DNA of 64,000 bases from positions 62,001-126,000 of the forward strand of contig SEEL01000007.1 in assembly GCA_004144345.1 (NCBI GenBank), written 5' to 3'. Within the stretch, counting starts at the first letter, position 1. Every line of letters starts with the position of its first letter. The translations under genes were made by a program, and so were the position numbers. The notes under the pieces are model-generated. The model saw nothing but the letters and a program-made list of their open reading frames with translations. It was not told where the DNA came from and did no database searches. This DNA comes from Hyphomicrobiales bacterium (GTDB lineage: Bacteria > Pseudomonadota > Alphaproteobacteria > Rhizobiales > Devosiaceae). Positions 8,616 through 15,603 of the stretch are shown here, one piece after another.

Positions 8616-8855
8616 ATGGCCAGTCCGCCCCGCCGTCCTACCGGATCGATCGAGCGCGCCGAAGCGGCGTTCAAGGCCCTGACGACAAAGCCCGTCGAGA
8701 GCGCGTCGCCGCCGAAATCCAACGCTGTGCCCTCCGGCAAGGAAACCGTCTCGCTGCGGCTCGACCGCGATGTGCTGGCGCATTTCCAGGATGATGGCCC
8801 CGGCTGGCAGGACCGCATCAACGACGCGCTGCGCAAGGCCGCAGGGCTCGAATGA
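8616..8855 (+). CDS. BrnA-like antitoxin-family small protein, no BrnT partner
   Basis: A 79-residue protein. The first 40 residues are low-complexity (MASPPRRPTG and onward). The second half, KETVSLRLDRDVLAHFQDDG followed by GWQDRINDALRKAAG, matches the ribbon-helix-helix DNA-binding motif of BrnA-type antitoxins. A longer frame exists from 8586, but it starts inside the tRNA. The ATG at 8616 follows a GGAGTG and is chosen. No BrnT-like toxin gene is adjacent: upstream is tRNA-Thr and downstream the YciI-like gene, whose ATG overlaps this stop codon. It is probably a stand-alone small regulator. Confidence 0.75.
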   Translation: MASPPRRPTGSIERAEAAFKALTTKPVESASPPKSNAVPSGKETVSLRLDRDVLAHFQDDGPGWQDRINDALRKAAGLE

Positions 8856-9201
8856 ACCCGATCAGCGACGAGGAAATGCAGCGGCGGCTGGAAACGGTCC
8901 GCCCCTATGCCGTCGTCCATTTGAAGAAGGGCCCGGCCTATATCTCGCCCAAACGCGACCGCCCGAGCAGGCGAAGATCGTGCACGAGCACGGGAGGCGC
9001 TATATGCAGCTGACCGATGCGGGGAAGCTCGCCATCGTCGGGCCACTGAAGGACGCGGGTGATATTGTCGGCCTCTGCATCTTCAATGTAGGCGCCGACG
9101 AGGTGCGCGAGATCATGGACGGCGACGGCGCGGTGCAGGCCGGCATCTTCACCTACGAGATCGTCACGCTGTTCGGCAAACCCGGGCAGGGGCTCGCCTG
9201 A
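8852..9201 (+). pseudogene. YciI-like protein gene interrupted by a frameshift
   Basis: Reading starts at the ATG overlapping the previous stop (MNPISDEEMQRRLETVRPYA, continuing to about 8950) and then runs into nonsense and a stop near 9013. The continuation lies in the frame one base behind, from about 8955 to 9201: EQAKIVHEHGRRYMQLTDAG followed by KLAIVGPLKDAGDIVGLCIF and AGIFTYEIVTLFGKPG. The joined product would be about 115 residues and has the YciI/YCII fold pattern (conserved H, then GP, then D). A single missing base near 8945-8965 explains the break. Either the gene is dead or the base call is wrong. No slippery heptamer in the correct frame was found that would support programmed shifting. 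Confidence 0.75.
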
Positions 9202-9204
9202 ACT

Positions 9205-9951
9205 TCACCAGCCGGACACCGGCCCATCCACCGAAAAGAACGCCGTTCGCCCGTCCGGCGTGACGCGCACCGCCGACAGCCGTCCGGTGTGATAGCAATG
9301 CGTGTCGATATCGATGCGGTGCGGCGTCGCCACGATATCGCGGCCCGGCGTGTGGCCATGCACGATGCGGAGCCCACCCGTCAGCTGCGAAGTGAGGAAC
9401 GGCGCGCGGATCCAGATCAAATCATCGTCCGTCTGCGCGGCGAGCGGCAGGCCGGGGCGAATGCCGGCATGGACGAACAGCCAGCCGGGCAGGGCGAGGT
9501 AGACGGGCAGCGCCTCGAGGAACGCCCGGTGGTCGGCCGGGAAACGCGCCGCCAACAATTGCCGGATCGGCTCATGCGCGCGCAGCGGCGGATAGTCGAG
9601 TTCGATGCCGTAGGAGGCGAGCGTCGCCGTGCCGCCTTCGTCCAGCCAATAGGCATGGGCCGACGGGTTGTCGAAGAAATCGAGCATCATCTGCTCGTGA
9701 TTGCCGATCAGGCTGAAGCGGCGAAGGCCCTGTGGCGCCGGACCCATGACGTGCTCGATCACTGCCCGCGAATCCGGGCCGCGGTCGAGATGGTCGCCGA
9801 GGGTGATGAGCCACTTCTCGCCCTCGAAATCTAGGGCGTCCTCGGCAATCCGGGCCTCGAGGGCCCGCAACTGGTCGATGCAACCATGCACATCGCCGAT
9901 GGCGTAGATCGCGGCTGGCCAGCTATGAAATGCGAGGCGCGGGCGGGACAT
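9205..9951 (-). CDS. PPP-family metallophosphoesterase
   Basis: A calcineurin-like phosphoesterase of 248 residues with all family motifs in order: IGDVHG near residue 20, LGDHLDRG near 56 and IGNHEQM near 90. Later histidines lie in FVHAGIRPG and IVHGHTPG. These ligate a dimetal centre for phosphomonoester or diadenosine-polyphosphate hydrolysis. The closest bacterial types are the PrpA/PrpE or ApaH-like serine/threonine protein phosphatases. The true substrate is undetermined. The start at 9951 (MSRPRLAFHS) is preferred over the upstream ATG at 9969 because the conserved region begins soon after it. The gene is convergent with the YciI frame, three bases away. Confidence 0.88.
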   Translation of the reverse strand: MSRPRLAFHSWPAAIYAIGDVHGCIDQLRALEARIAEDALDFEGEKWLITLGDHLDRGPDSRAVIEHVMGPAPQGLRRFSLIGNHEQMMLDFFDNPSAHAYWLDEGGTATLASYGIELDYPPLRAHEPIRQLLAARFPADHRAFLEALPVYLALPGWLFVHAGIRPGLPLAAQTDDDLIWIRAPFLTSQLTGGLRIVHGHTPGRDIVATPHRIDIDTHCYHTGRLSAVRVTPDGRTAFFSVDGPVSGW

Positions 9952-10037
9952 GCACCCTCCATAGCGCAACGGGTGCGGCGATCAACGGCGTTTTGCCGCC
10001 GCGCGGGGCGCCCGCTAGGATGAAAGGGGAGGCGCCC

Positions 10038-10688
10038 ATGAGTCCTTTTCACACGACCCGGCATTTCGGCTTCTACGCCGCCGCTGGCGCTGCCCTGCTG
10101 GCGGGTCTCGGGGCGGCACTGCTGACGCCGCAGCTGAGCATCAGCATCGGGGTCAACGCCTTCTTCCTCGTCTATCTCGGCTTCATGTTGCGGCTGGTGC
10201 CGCGCAAGAGCGCCCAGACGCTGCGCCGCCACGCGGCCGAAGACGATGCGCCGGCGCCCATCCTGCTGCTCGTGATGCTGGCCGCCGTGGTCGTTTCCGC
10301 CGCCACGCTGTTCGTCTCGCTGGCCGGCGAGCATGCCTCCCCGGTGCTGCTCATCCTCGGCATCGCCTCGGTGGTGCTGGGCTGGTTCGCCATCCACACC
10401 ATGTGGGCCATGCACTATGCCTATGAGTATTACAGCGTCGGGGCCGCCGGCCGGGACGGTCGGGCCGACAGCGAGGGCGGGCTGGATTTTCCCGGCGGCG
10501 AAGACCCGGACGGCACGGCTTTCCTCTATTTCGCCTATGTCATCGGCATGACCGCCCAGACCGCCGATACCAATGTCACTTCCAACGCCATGCGCCGGCT
10601 CGTCGCCATCCACGGCGTCTTCTCGTTCTTCTTCAACACGGTGCTGGTGGCGGCGGCGGTCAATATCGTCGTCTCGCTGGCCAATTGA
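10038..10688 (+). CDS. DUF1345 family membrane protein
   Basis: A 216-residue integral membrane protein with about five hydrophobic segments, including FYAAAGAALLAGLGAALL, ILLLVMLAAVVVSAATLFV and VFSFFFNTVLVAAAVNIVVS. The segment WFAIHTMWAMHYAYEYY and the downstream DFAY-like FLYFAYVIGMTAQTADTNVT are signatures of DUF1345. Function is unknown. A strong ribosome-binding site (AAAGGGGAGG) precedes the ATG at 10038, which decides against the longer frame from 9930 that would overlap the phosphatase gene start. Transcribed away from the phosphatase gene. Confidence 0.87.
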   Translation: MSPFHTTRHFGFYAAAGAALLAGLGAALLTPQLSISIGVNAFFLVYLGFMLRLVPRKSAQTLRRHAAEDDAPAPILLLVMLAAVVVSAATLFVSLAGEHASPVLLILGIASVVLGWFAIHTMWAMHYAYEYYSVGAAGRDGRADSEGGLDFPGGEDPDGTAFLYFAYVIGMTAQTADTNVTSNAMRRLVAIHGVFSFFFNTVLVAAAVNIVVSLAN

Positions 10689-10824
10689 GGGCAGTCCTGC
10701 CCACAAAATTTCAGCGTGGGCCATCAAGCAGCCACGTCGAAAACGCAGTTCTTTGGTGTATCAATGCGCCCAGCGGCCGGCCAAGGCCCGCCCAACAGAT
10801 TGCGATCGAAGAGGGACATCCATC

Positions 10825-11793
10825 ATGAATCTAAAGCTGCTCGCCGGCGGACCCGTCGTGGCCGCGGCCCTGCTGTTGAGTGCCTGCACCGGCAATACGC
10901 CGCCGGCCGCGCCGTCGAGCGCCGCCAGCAGCGAATCGTCGGCCGCCGCCGATCAGGCTGCTGCCGACGCCGCTGCGGCGACCAAGGCCAGTTCGGAAGC
11001 CGCCGCGGCTGAAGCTGCCGCCGCCGAAAAGGCCGCCGCCGACGCCAAGGCCGCCGAGGAAGCCGCTGCTGCCAAGGCGGCTGAGGAAAAGGCCGCTGCG
11101 GACAAGGCGGCTGCCGACAAGGCCGCCGCGGACAAGGCCGCTGCCGACAAGGCTGCCGCCGACAAGGCCGCCGCTGACAAGGCTGCTGCCGACAAGGCTG
11201 CTGCCGACAAGGCTGCTGCCGACAAGGCCGCTGCCGACAAGGCCGCTGCGGACAAGGCTGCTGCGGACAAGGCTGCCGCCGACAAGGCTGCTGCTGACAG
11301 GGCCGCTGCTGACAAGGCTGCCGCCGACAAGGCTGCTGCGGACAAAGCCGCTGCCGACGCTGCTGCCGCGGCCGCTGCTGCCTCATCGGAAGCGCCGATG
11401 ATGGCCGCCGAAGCGCCGTCCTCGTCCGAACCGGCCGCCATGGCCGCCGCCGCACCGGCGCCAAAACTGCCGGCCACGGGCCTGTCGACTGACACGCTCG
11501 CCGCCGCGCCCGGCAACGCCAACGAAGGCTTCGGCTATGTCGGCGTCTGGGCTGTCGATGCCGCCGGTTGTGCGGTGATCGATACGCCGACGGCGGCCAA
11601 TTTCGCCGTCATAACCAGCTCGACCTTCCGCGACGGCCCGCGTGCCTATTTCGGCAATTTCGTCGGCCTGACCGATGGCAAGCTCGGCATCACCGTGCGC
11701 GCCGCTGCCGGCACCCGCACGATCGAACTGGCGCAGACCGCGCCGGACACGCTGAATGTGGACGGCAAGGCGCTGATCCGCTGCGTCCAGTAA
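10825..11793 (+). CDS. Lipoprotein with 17 tandem D-K-A-A-A repeats
   Basis: A 322-residue predicted lipoprotein. The signal peptide ends in a lipobox (LLLSAC, cysteine near residue 21). Residues of about 35-185 are almost wholly alanine, lysine, aspartate and glutamate, including 17 consecutive five-residue units of D-K-A-A-A type. Such a stretch should form a long helix or stalk. The C-terminal 95 residues are a globular domain beginning near GFGYVGVWAVDAAGCAVI and ending KALIRCVQ, with two cysteines. It resembles small Inh/AprI-like or lipocalin-like beta-barrel domains, but I cannot assign it firmly. It probably spans part of the periplasm from a membrane anchor. A hairpin terminator follows. 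Confidence 0.85.
   Translation: MNLKLLAGGPVVAAALLLSACTGNTPPAAPSSAASSESSAAADQAAADAAAATKASSEAAAAEAAAAEKAAADAKAAEEAAAAKAAEEKAAADKAAADKAAADKAAADKAAADKAAADKAAADKAAADKAAADKAAADKAAADKAAADKAAADKAAADRAAADKAAADKAAADKAAADAAAAAAAASSEAPMMAAEAPSSSEPAAMAAAAPAPKLPATGLSTDTLAAAPGNANEGFGYVGVWAVDAAGCAVIDTPTAANFAVITSSTFRDGPRAYFGNFVGLTDGKLGITVRAAAGTRTIELAQTAPDTLNVDGKALIRCVQ
11101..11355 (+). repeat. Tandem repeat, 17 units of 15 bp
   Basis: Seventeen uninterrupted 15-base units of the form GACAAGGCYGCYGCN run from 11101 to 11355 inside the lipoprotein gene. They differ only at silent third positions, apart from one unit with AGG (Arg) replacing AAG (Lys). Several neighbouring units (11176-11220) are identical, which suggests recent duplication by slippage or unequal exchange. 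The unit length keeps the reading frame. Confidence 0.97.
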
Positions 11794-11812
11794 GAATCAC
11801 GAATATGGGGGA

Positions 11813-11838
11813 AGGGCCGCGCCAGTCGCGGCCCTTTT
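11813..11838 (+). terminator. Rho-independent terminator after the repeat lipoprotein gene
   Basis: AGGGCCGC at 11813-11820 pairs with GCGGCCCT at 11828-11835 across a seven-base loop, followed by TTTTC. It lies 20 bases after the lipoprotein stop, between convergent genes. Confidence 0.85.
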
Positions 11839-12597
11839 CTATTGGCCGGTCCGGCCGGCCGTGGCGGCGAACAGGGCAATGGCTGCAGCGTTCGACACGT
11901 TCAGCGATTTGATCGGGCCGGGCATGTCGAGCCGCACCACTTCGTCGCAGAGCTCGCGCGTCCGCTGCCGCAGGCCCTTGCCTTCGGCGCCGAGGACGAT
12001 CGCCAGCGCTTCATCACCGCCGCGCGGCGCCAGCGGGGCCGGGGCCTCCGAATCAAAGCCCAAGACGCGCATGCCGCGTTGCTTCAGCAATTCGAGCGTG
12101 TCGCCGAGATTGCGCACTTCGATCAGCGGCACGAGGTCGAGGGCGCCCGAGGCGGCTTTCGCCATGACGCCGGTCTCCCGCGGCGCATAGCGCTGCGTCG
12201 TCACCAGCGCGTCGGCGCCGAAAGCGCAGGCGGTGCGCAGAATCGCGCCCACATTGTGCGGATCGGTCACCTGGTCGAGCACCACGATCAGTCTCAGCGG
12301 GTCGATATCATTGAGCCCGAAGCGGCTGACCGCCTCGACTTCGAGCGCCACGCCCTGATGCACCGCCTCGGCGCCCAGCAGCTTGTCGAGCTCCTTGGGC
12401 GTGGTTTCGCGCTGCTTGACGCCCGTCACGGCGCCGGTCTCCTTGAGGCGCGCCAAGGCATTCGGCGTCGCCAGCAGTTCGCGCTTGATGCGGCGCGGAT
12501 TGTCGAGCGCCGCGCGCACCGTGTGCAACCCGTACAGGTACACCGGCCCGGTGTCGGGATCGTATTTCGGCTTGGGGGGAAACTTGTTGAAGCTCAT
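11839..12597 (-). CDS. rlmB: 23S rRNA 2'-O-methyltransferase RlmB (TrmH/SpoU family)
   Basis: A 252-residue SPOUT methyltransferase. The N-terminal part (LYGLHTVRAALDNP) is the RNA-binding substrate domain. The C-terminal knot domain carries the three motifs NVGAILRTACAFG, IVLGAEGKGLRQRT and SLNVSNAAAIALF. RlmB methylates the 2'-oxygen of G2251 in the peptidyl-transferase loop of 23S rRNA. The LNVS pattern and N-terminal domain separate it from tRNA TrmH. In many alphaproteobacteria this gene sits directly beside tRNA-Tyr and tRNA-Gly, as here. It is transcribed away from them. Confidence 0.93.
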   Translation of the reverse strand: MSFNKFPPKPKYDPDTGPVYLYGLHTVRAALDNPRRIKRELLATPNALARLKETGAVTGVKQRETTPKELDKLLGAEAVHQGVALEVEAVSRFGLNDIDPLRLIVVLDQVTDPHNVGAILRTACAFGADALVTTQRYAPRETGVMAKAASGALDLVPLIEVRNLGDTLELLKQRGMRVLGFDSEAPAPLAPRGGDEALAIVLGAEGKGLRQRTRELCDEVVRLDMPGPIKSLNVSNAAAIALFAATAGRTGQ

Positions 12598-12657
12598 GGT
12601 CTTGGCCTAGTCGCTTTACCGGGGTGCGGCAAGCTTTGCCGCACTGCCGATTAGGTG

Positions 12658-12686
12658 TTGACACCAAACGGCCCCGTCACCATAAA
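12658..12686 (+). promoter_or_regulatory. Promoter for tRNA-Tyr and tRNA-Gly
   Basis: A perfect TTGACA at 12658-12663, a 17-base spacer and CATAAA at 12681-12686 form a strong sigma-70 promoter of alphaproteobacterial type. The expected transcript start is near 12693, about 45 bases before tRNA-Tyr. Confidence 0.75.
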
Positions 12687-12738
12687 CCGCCACGGCGCGT
12701 ACGGGGCCACCCGGCGCGCCCTTGTCTTCTGTCTCGAT

Positions 12739-12823
12739 GGAGGGGTGGGAGAGTGGTTAAATCCGGCAGACTGTAAATCTGCTCGCTTAGCGTACACTGG
12801 TTCGAATCCAGTCCCCTCCACCA
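12739..12823 (+). tRNA. tRNA-Tyr (anticodon GTA)
   Basis: An 85-base class II tRNA with a long variable arm and encoded CCA. The acceptor stem GGAGGGG pairs with CCCCTCC, the anticodon loop CTGTAAA holds GTA, and the T arm contains GGTTCGAATCC. It is followed by tRNA-Gly 99 bases downstream, and both are likely cut from one transcript. Confidence 0.97.
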
Positions 12824-12922
12824 GCCTCCGCCCCCGCCCGGGAGCGTCGGCTTGGCAAGCCACAGAGGCTAGGCCATACCTACCGTCGGCGGGCCAGCCA
12901 CGCCGGAGCCCGATGGGCATAG

Positions 12923-12996
12923 GCGGGTGTAGCTCAATGGTAGAGCAGCAGCCTTCCAAGCTGAATACGAGGGTTCGATTCCCTTCACCCGCTCCA
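12923..12996 (+). tRNA. tRNA-Gly (anticodon TCC)
   Basis: A 74-base cloverleaf with acceptor stem GCGGGTG/CACCCGC and encoded CCA. The anticodon loop CTTCCAA carries TCC, and the T arm contains GGTTCGATTCC. Order and isoacceptor match glyT of the E. coli tufB operon, but no tuf gene follows. Confidence 0.97.
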
Positions 12997-13021
12997 ACTT
13001 CCGCCATGCCCGAGCCGATGC

Positions 13022-13918
13022 TCACCCTTGTGCGGTGTGAGTGCCGATCTCGCCGAGAATCCAGTCGCGGAAGGCTTTGATCTTGGGCACGTTGCGGCGG
13101 GATTCGGGGAAGGCCAGCCAATAGGCCGTCCCGGTGTCCACTTCGATATCGAAGGGCTGGTAGAGCCGGCCGTCGCGAATCTCCTGCTCGAAGAACGCCT
13201 TGACCAACAGCGCTCCGCCGCGCCCGGCAATCGCCGCGCTGGCCGTGATGGTCTGGAGGCCGATTGGCGCGAGATCCATCCGCAGCTTTTCCGGCGGGAG
13301 GCCGGCCGCGGCGAGGAACAGCTGCCACCAATCGTCATGCGGATCGAGCAGATCGATCTTGAACATGTCCGCTGGCTTATGGAGGCCGCCGACCTGCTTG
13401 CCGAGCGCTGGCGACACCATCAGTGTAAAACGCACGTCGATCAGCTTGTAGGCGATGAGCCCCGGCCAATTGCCCTTGCCGGACCGGATCACGACATCGA
13501 CTTCCTCCCGGGAGAAATCGACGACGCGCTGCGTCGTTTCGAGCTGCACGGCGGTCTTGGGATGGGCCAGCTGGTAGACCCCGAGTCGCGGCGCCAGCCA
13601 TTGCGCCGCGAAAGTGTGCATGGTGTTGACGATCAGCGTTGCCTGCTCGCGCTCGCCGAAGCGGGAGAAGGCCTCGCGTAGCAGGTCGAACGCATCGCTG
13701 GTGCGCGGCGCGAGCCACTGGCCGGCTTCGGTCAGCGCCAGCGCGCGGGGTTGCCTGAGGAATAGCGGGGCGCCCAGCCGCTCCTCCAGCAGCTTGATCT
13801 GGTAGCTCACCGCGGCCTGCGTCATGCCGAGCTCGGCGGCGGCCTTGGTAAAGCTCAGCAGGCGCGCTGCGGCTTCAAAGACGCGGATGGCGGAAAGCGG
13901 CGGAAGACTGTCTGTCAT
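13022..13918 (-). CDS. LysR-family transcriptional regulator (GcvA-like)
   Basis: A 298-residue LysR protein. The N-terminal winged helix-turn-helix is clear (PLSAIRVFEAAARLLSFTKA then AELGMTQAAVSYQIKLLEER). The rest is the two-lobed effector-binding domain (TLIVNTMHTFAAQWLAPRL, VDVVIRSGKGNWPGL). The phrase PPLSAIRVFEAA is usual for the GcvA/AmpR-like branch. The start at 13918 gives the standard length; upstream codons up to 14143 are rejected. It is divergent from the DUF1127 gene. The effector and targets are unknown. It occupies the place between tRNA-Gly and tRNA-Trp where many relatives carry tuf. Confidence 0.9.
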   Translation of the reverse strand: MTDSLPPLSAIRVFEAAARLLSFTKAAAELGMTQAAVSYQIKLLEERLGAPLFLRQPRALALTEAGQWLAPRTSDAFDLLREAFSRFGEREQATLIVNTMHTFAAQWLAPRLGVYQLAHPKTAVQLETTQRVVDFSREEVDVVIRSGKGNWPGLIAYKLIDVRFTLMVSPALGKQVGGLHKPADMFKIDLLDPHDDWWQLFLAAAGLPPEKLRMDLAPIGLQTITASAAIAGRGGALLVKAFFEQEIRDGRLYQPFDIEVDTGTAYWLAFPESRRNVPKIKAFRDWILGEIGTHTAQG

Positions 13919-14020
13919 GCATAAGCTCCACTTATGCATGCTAGCTGGAATCGAGTTGGAGTTCGAGCCCCCGGAGGCGCATCTCTTGATCACCGCATCG
14001 AACCGAAAAAGGTGATCGAA

Positions 14021-14212
14021 ATGCTGTATCAGGACCGCGTTATTGGACGGAACAACCTCTGGAGCCGGATCGCCGGCGGTCTCGCACTGGCGGTTCGCGC
14101 CCGCCGGCGGGGCGACTATGAACTCCTGTCGATGAACGGCCATCTGCGGCGCGATATTGGCGTCGGCGAGGCGCTCGAACGGGTGCGCTTCGACGAGTTG
14201 CGCTTCCGCTGA
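14021..14212 (+). CDS. DUF1127 small arginine-rich protein
   Basis: A 63-residue basic protein ending in the DUF1127 pattern RRGDYELLSMNGHLRRDIGVGE. Short proteins of this family are abundant in alphaproteobacteria, and some act in RNA turnover, phosphate and carbon metabolism or stress. The function of this one is unknown. The ATG at 14021 follows AAAAAGGTGAT, a good ribosome-binding site. It is divergent from the LysR gene and could be its target. Confidence 0.8.
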   Translation: MLYQDRVIGRNNLWSRIAGGLALAVRARRRGDYELLSMNGHLRRDIGVGEALERVRFDELRFR

Positions 14213-14308
14213 AACGGCGCCGCGGGCGGCGCGGAAAAATGCCGTCGCTTTTGCCCCTCAACGGCTTGCGCCGAAGCGCCTTTGCGTTTAGACCGGCCAC
14301 CGCCTCGG

Positions 14309-14384
14309 AGGGGTATAGCTCAGTTGGTAGAGCATCGGTCTCCAAAACCGAGGGTCGAGGGTTCAAGTCCTTCTGCCCCTGCCA
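14309..14384 (+). tRNA. tRNA-Trp (anticodon CCA)
   Basis: A 76-base cloverleaf with acceptor AGGGGTA/TGCCCCT and encoded CCA. The anticodon stem TCGGT/ACCGA encloses the loop CTCCAAA, and the T arm contains GGTTCAAGTCC. In many alphaproteobacteria this gene directly precedes secE. Here three unrelated protein genes separate the two. Confidence 0.96.
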
Positions 14385-14407
14385 AGGCAAATTTTCCGAC
14401 GACACGC

Positions 14408-14430
14408 AAACGGCCCTCACGGGCCGTTTT
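14408..14430 (+). terminator. Rho-independent terminator after tRNA-Trp
   Basis: AAACGGCCC (14408-14416) pairs with GGGCCGTTT (14421-14429) over a TCAC loop and runs into TTGCTTTT. It ends the tRNA-Trp transcript. Confidence 0.9.
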
Positions 14431-14550
14431 GCTTTTGATGCTCGCAACTGATGCGCCGCTGCAACCACGGCGGCACAATGCGCAGCGGCCACCTTGCGGG
14501 CCTCGCCGGACGAGCGCTTACTCCCGATCAATACATCAGGGGGTCTTGTT

Positions 14551-15468
14551 ATGAATATCCTCGCCCGTTCTTCCTTCTACTTGGCGCTTGCTGCTGGTTG
14601 CTCTTTCGGAGCGGCCGCCAATGCGGCTGATCTCATCCTTCCCGAACCGATTGCCTATCAGGACGACGAACTGCTGCTCCCCGCCGTGTCGGGCGTGAAC
14701 GGCAAGTGGGAACTGAGCGGCGGCCTGTTCAATCCCGGCGGCATTGGCTTCCGCGCCGCGGGCTCGGTGAGTATCCCGCTGGGTGAGCGCTTCGGCGCGC
14801 AGGGCGACGTGATGGCCACCTGGACCGGCAGCGATCTCTATCTCGCCGGCGCCGGACATCTATTCACCCGCGACCCGTCGCTCTATCTGCTGGGCGTTAC
14901 CGGCGGCGTGGTGGTGGAGCCGGGCGTTGCGACGCTGGGAGCGGTCGGACTCGAGGGCGAGCTCTACCTGGACCGCTGGAGCCTTGAGGGCTGGGCCGGC
15001 GTTGCCGCTATCGACTACGTGGCGATTCTGCCGCCCGATCAGGTCGGTTTCTTCGCCATCGGCGACATCGCCTTCTACCCGACGGACGATCTGCGCTTCA
15101 CCGTGGGCGGCAGCTACATCCTCGGCGACACGGCGCTCCATCTGGGCGCCGAGTACCAGCTGACCAGCTTTGCATGGCCGGTGTCGCTGACGACCGACGC
15201 CCGCATCCATAGTGGCGGCGCCTACGCCATAACTGCCGGCATCAAGGGCTATATCGGCGGCGAGCCGGGCAAGTCGCTCATCGACCGTCACCGCCAGGAC
15301 GACCCGCCGAACCGGGCGCTGGATTTGTTCTCTGCGGCGGGTGGCCTGCTCGATCCCGATCCTCCGACCGACGAGGAGATCTGCCTCTACACGGAGGAAG
15401 ATTTCGGCGATTGGATCTACGACGATGGCGATTGCTACTTCGACGACGGCGAGCAGAATCCAGGCTGA
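14551..15468 (+). CDS. Exported protein with acidic C-terminal tail
   Basis: A 305-residue protein with a signal peptide (MNILARSSFYLALAAGCSFG, cleavage after AANA-A). The body has alternating glycine- and aromatic-rich beta strands (ELSGGLFNPGGIGFRAAGSV, RFTVGGSYILGDTALHLGAE), suggestive of a small outer-membrane barrel or beta-rich periplasmic protein. The last 40 residues are strongly acidic (about EEDFGDWIYDDGDCYFDDGE) and hold two cysteines. That might bind cations, but this is inference. No family is recognised. The start is set by AGGGGG eight bases before the ATG. Confidence 0.78.
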   Translation: MNILARSSFYLALAAGCSFGAAANAADLILPEPIAYQDDELLLPAVSGVNGKWELSGGLFNPGGIGFRAAGSVSIPLGERFGAQGDVMATWTGSDLYLAGAGHLFTRDPSLYLLGVTGGVVVEPGVATLGAVGLEGELYLDRWSLEGWAGVAAIDYVAILPPDQVGFFAIGDIAFYPTDDLRFTVGGSYILGDTALHLGAEYQLTSFAWPVSLTTDARIHSGGAYAITAGIKGYIGGEPGKSLIDRHRQDDPPNRALDLFSAAGGLLDPDPPTDEEICLYTEEDFGDWIYDDGDCYFDDGEQNPG

Positions 15469-15471
15469 TCC

Positions 15472-15499
15472 TGAACCGGCGCCGTTCAGCGCCGGTTCA
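15472..15499 (+). terminator. Hairpin after the exported protein gene
   Basis: TGAACCGGCGC and GCGCCGGTTCA form a perfect 11-base stem with a six-base loop four bases after the stop codon. No T run follows, so it may act as an mRNA-stabilising hairpin or a factor-assisted terminator. Confidence 0.6.
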
Positions 15500-15603
15500 A
15501 CCGCCGCCCTCTAGACGCGCCGCCGCTGTGGCGGCCCGTCGGCCGCTGGCCGGCTCCCGGAATACTGCTAGGATCGGGCCGGCGTAAGGCGAGGGGGCAC
15601 CGC

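Noticed and set aside
8852-9013. Programmed -1 frameshift in the YciI-like gene at CCCAAAC
   Set aside because: The run is not in the phase needed for tandem slippage (codons read CCC AAA), and no downstream stimulator is evident. A simple deletion fits better.
11101-11355. Repeat array considered as CRISPR
   Set aside because: Units are 15 bases with no spacers and lie in frame in a coding region.
10953-11522. Antisense frame made of S-A-A-A-L repeats, resembling a repetitive surface protein
   Set aside because: It is only the complement of the 15-bp lipoprotein repeats. The sense strand has the signal peptide, lipobox and terminator.
13934-14020. N-terminal extension of the DUF1127 protein
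   Set aside because: The extension overlaps the LysR promoter region and lacks the conserved pattern; AAAAAGGTGAT precedes the ATG at 14021.
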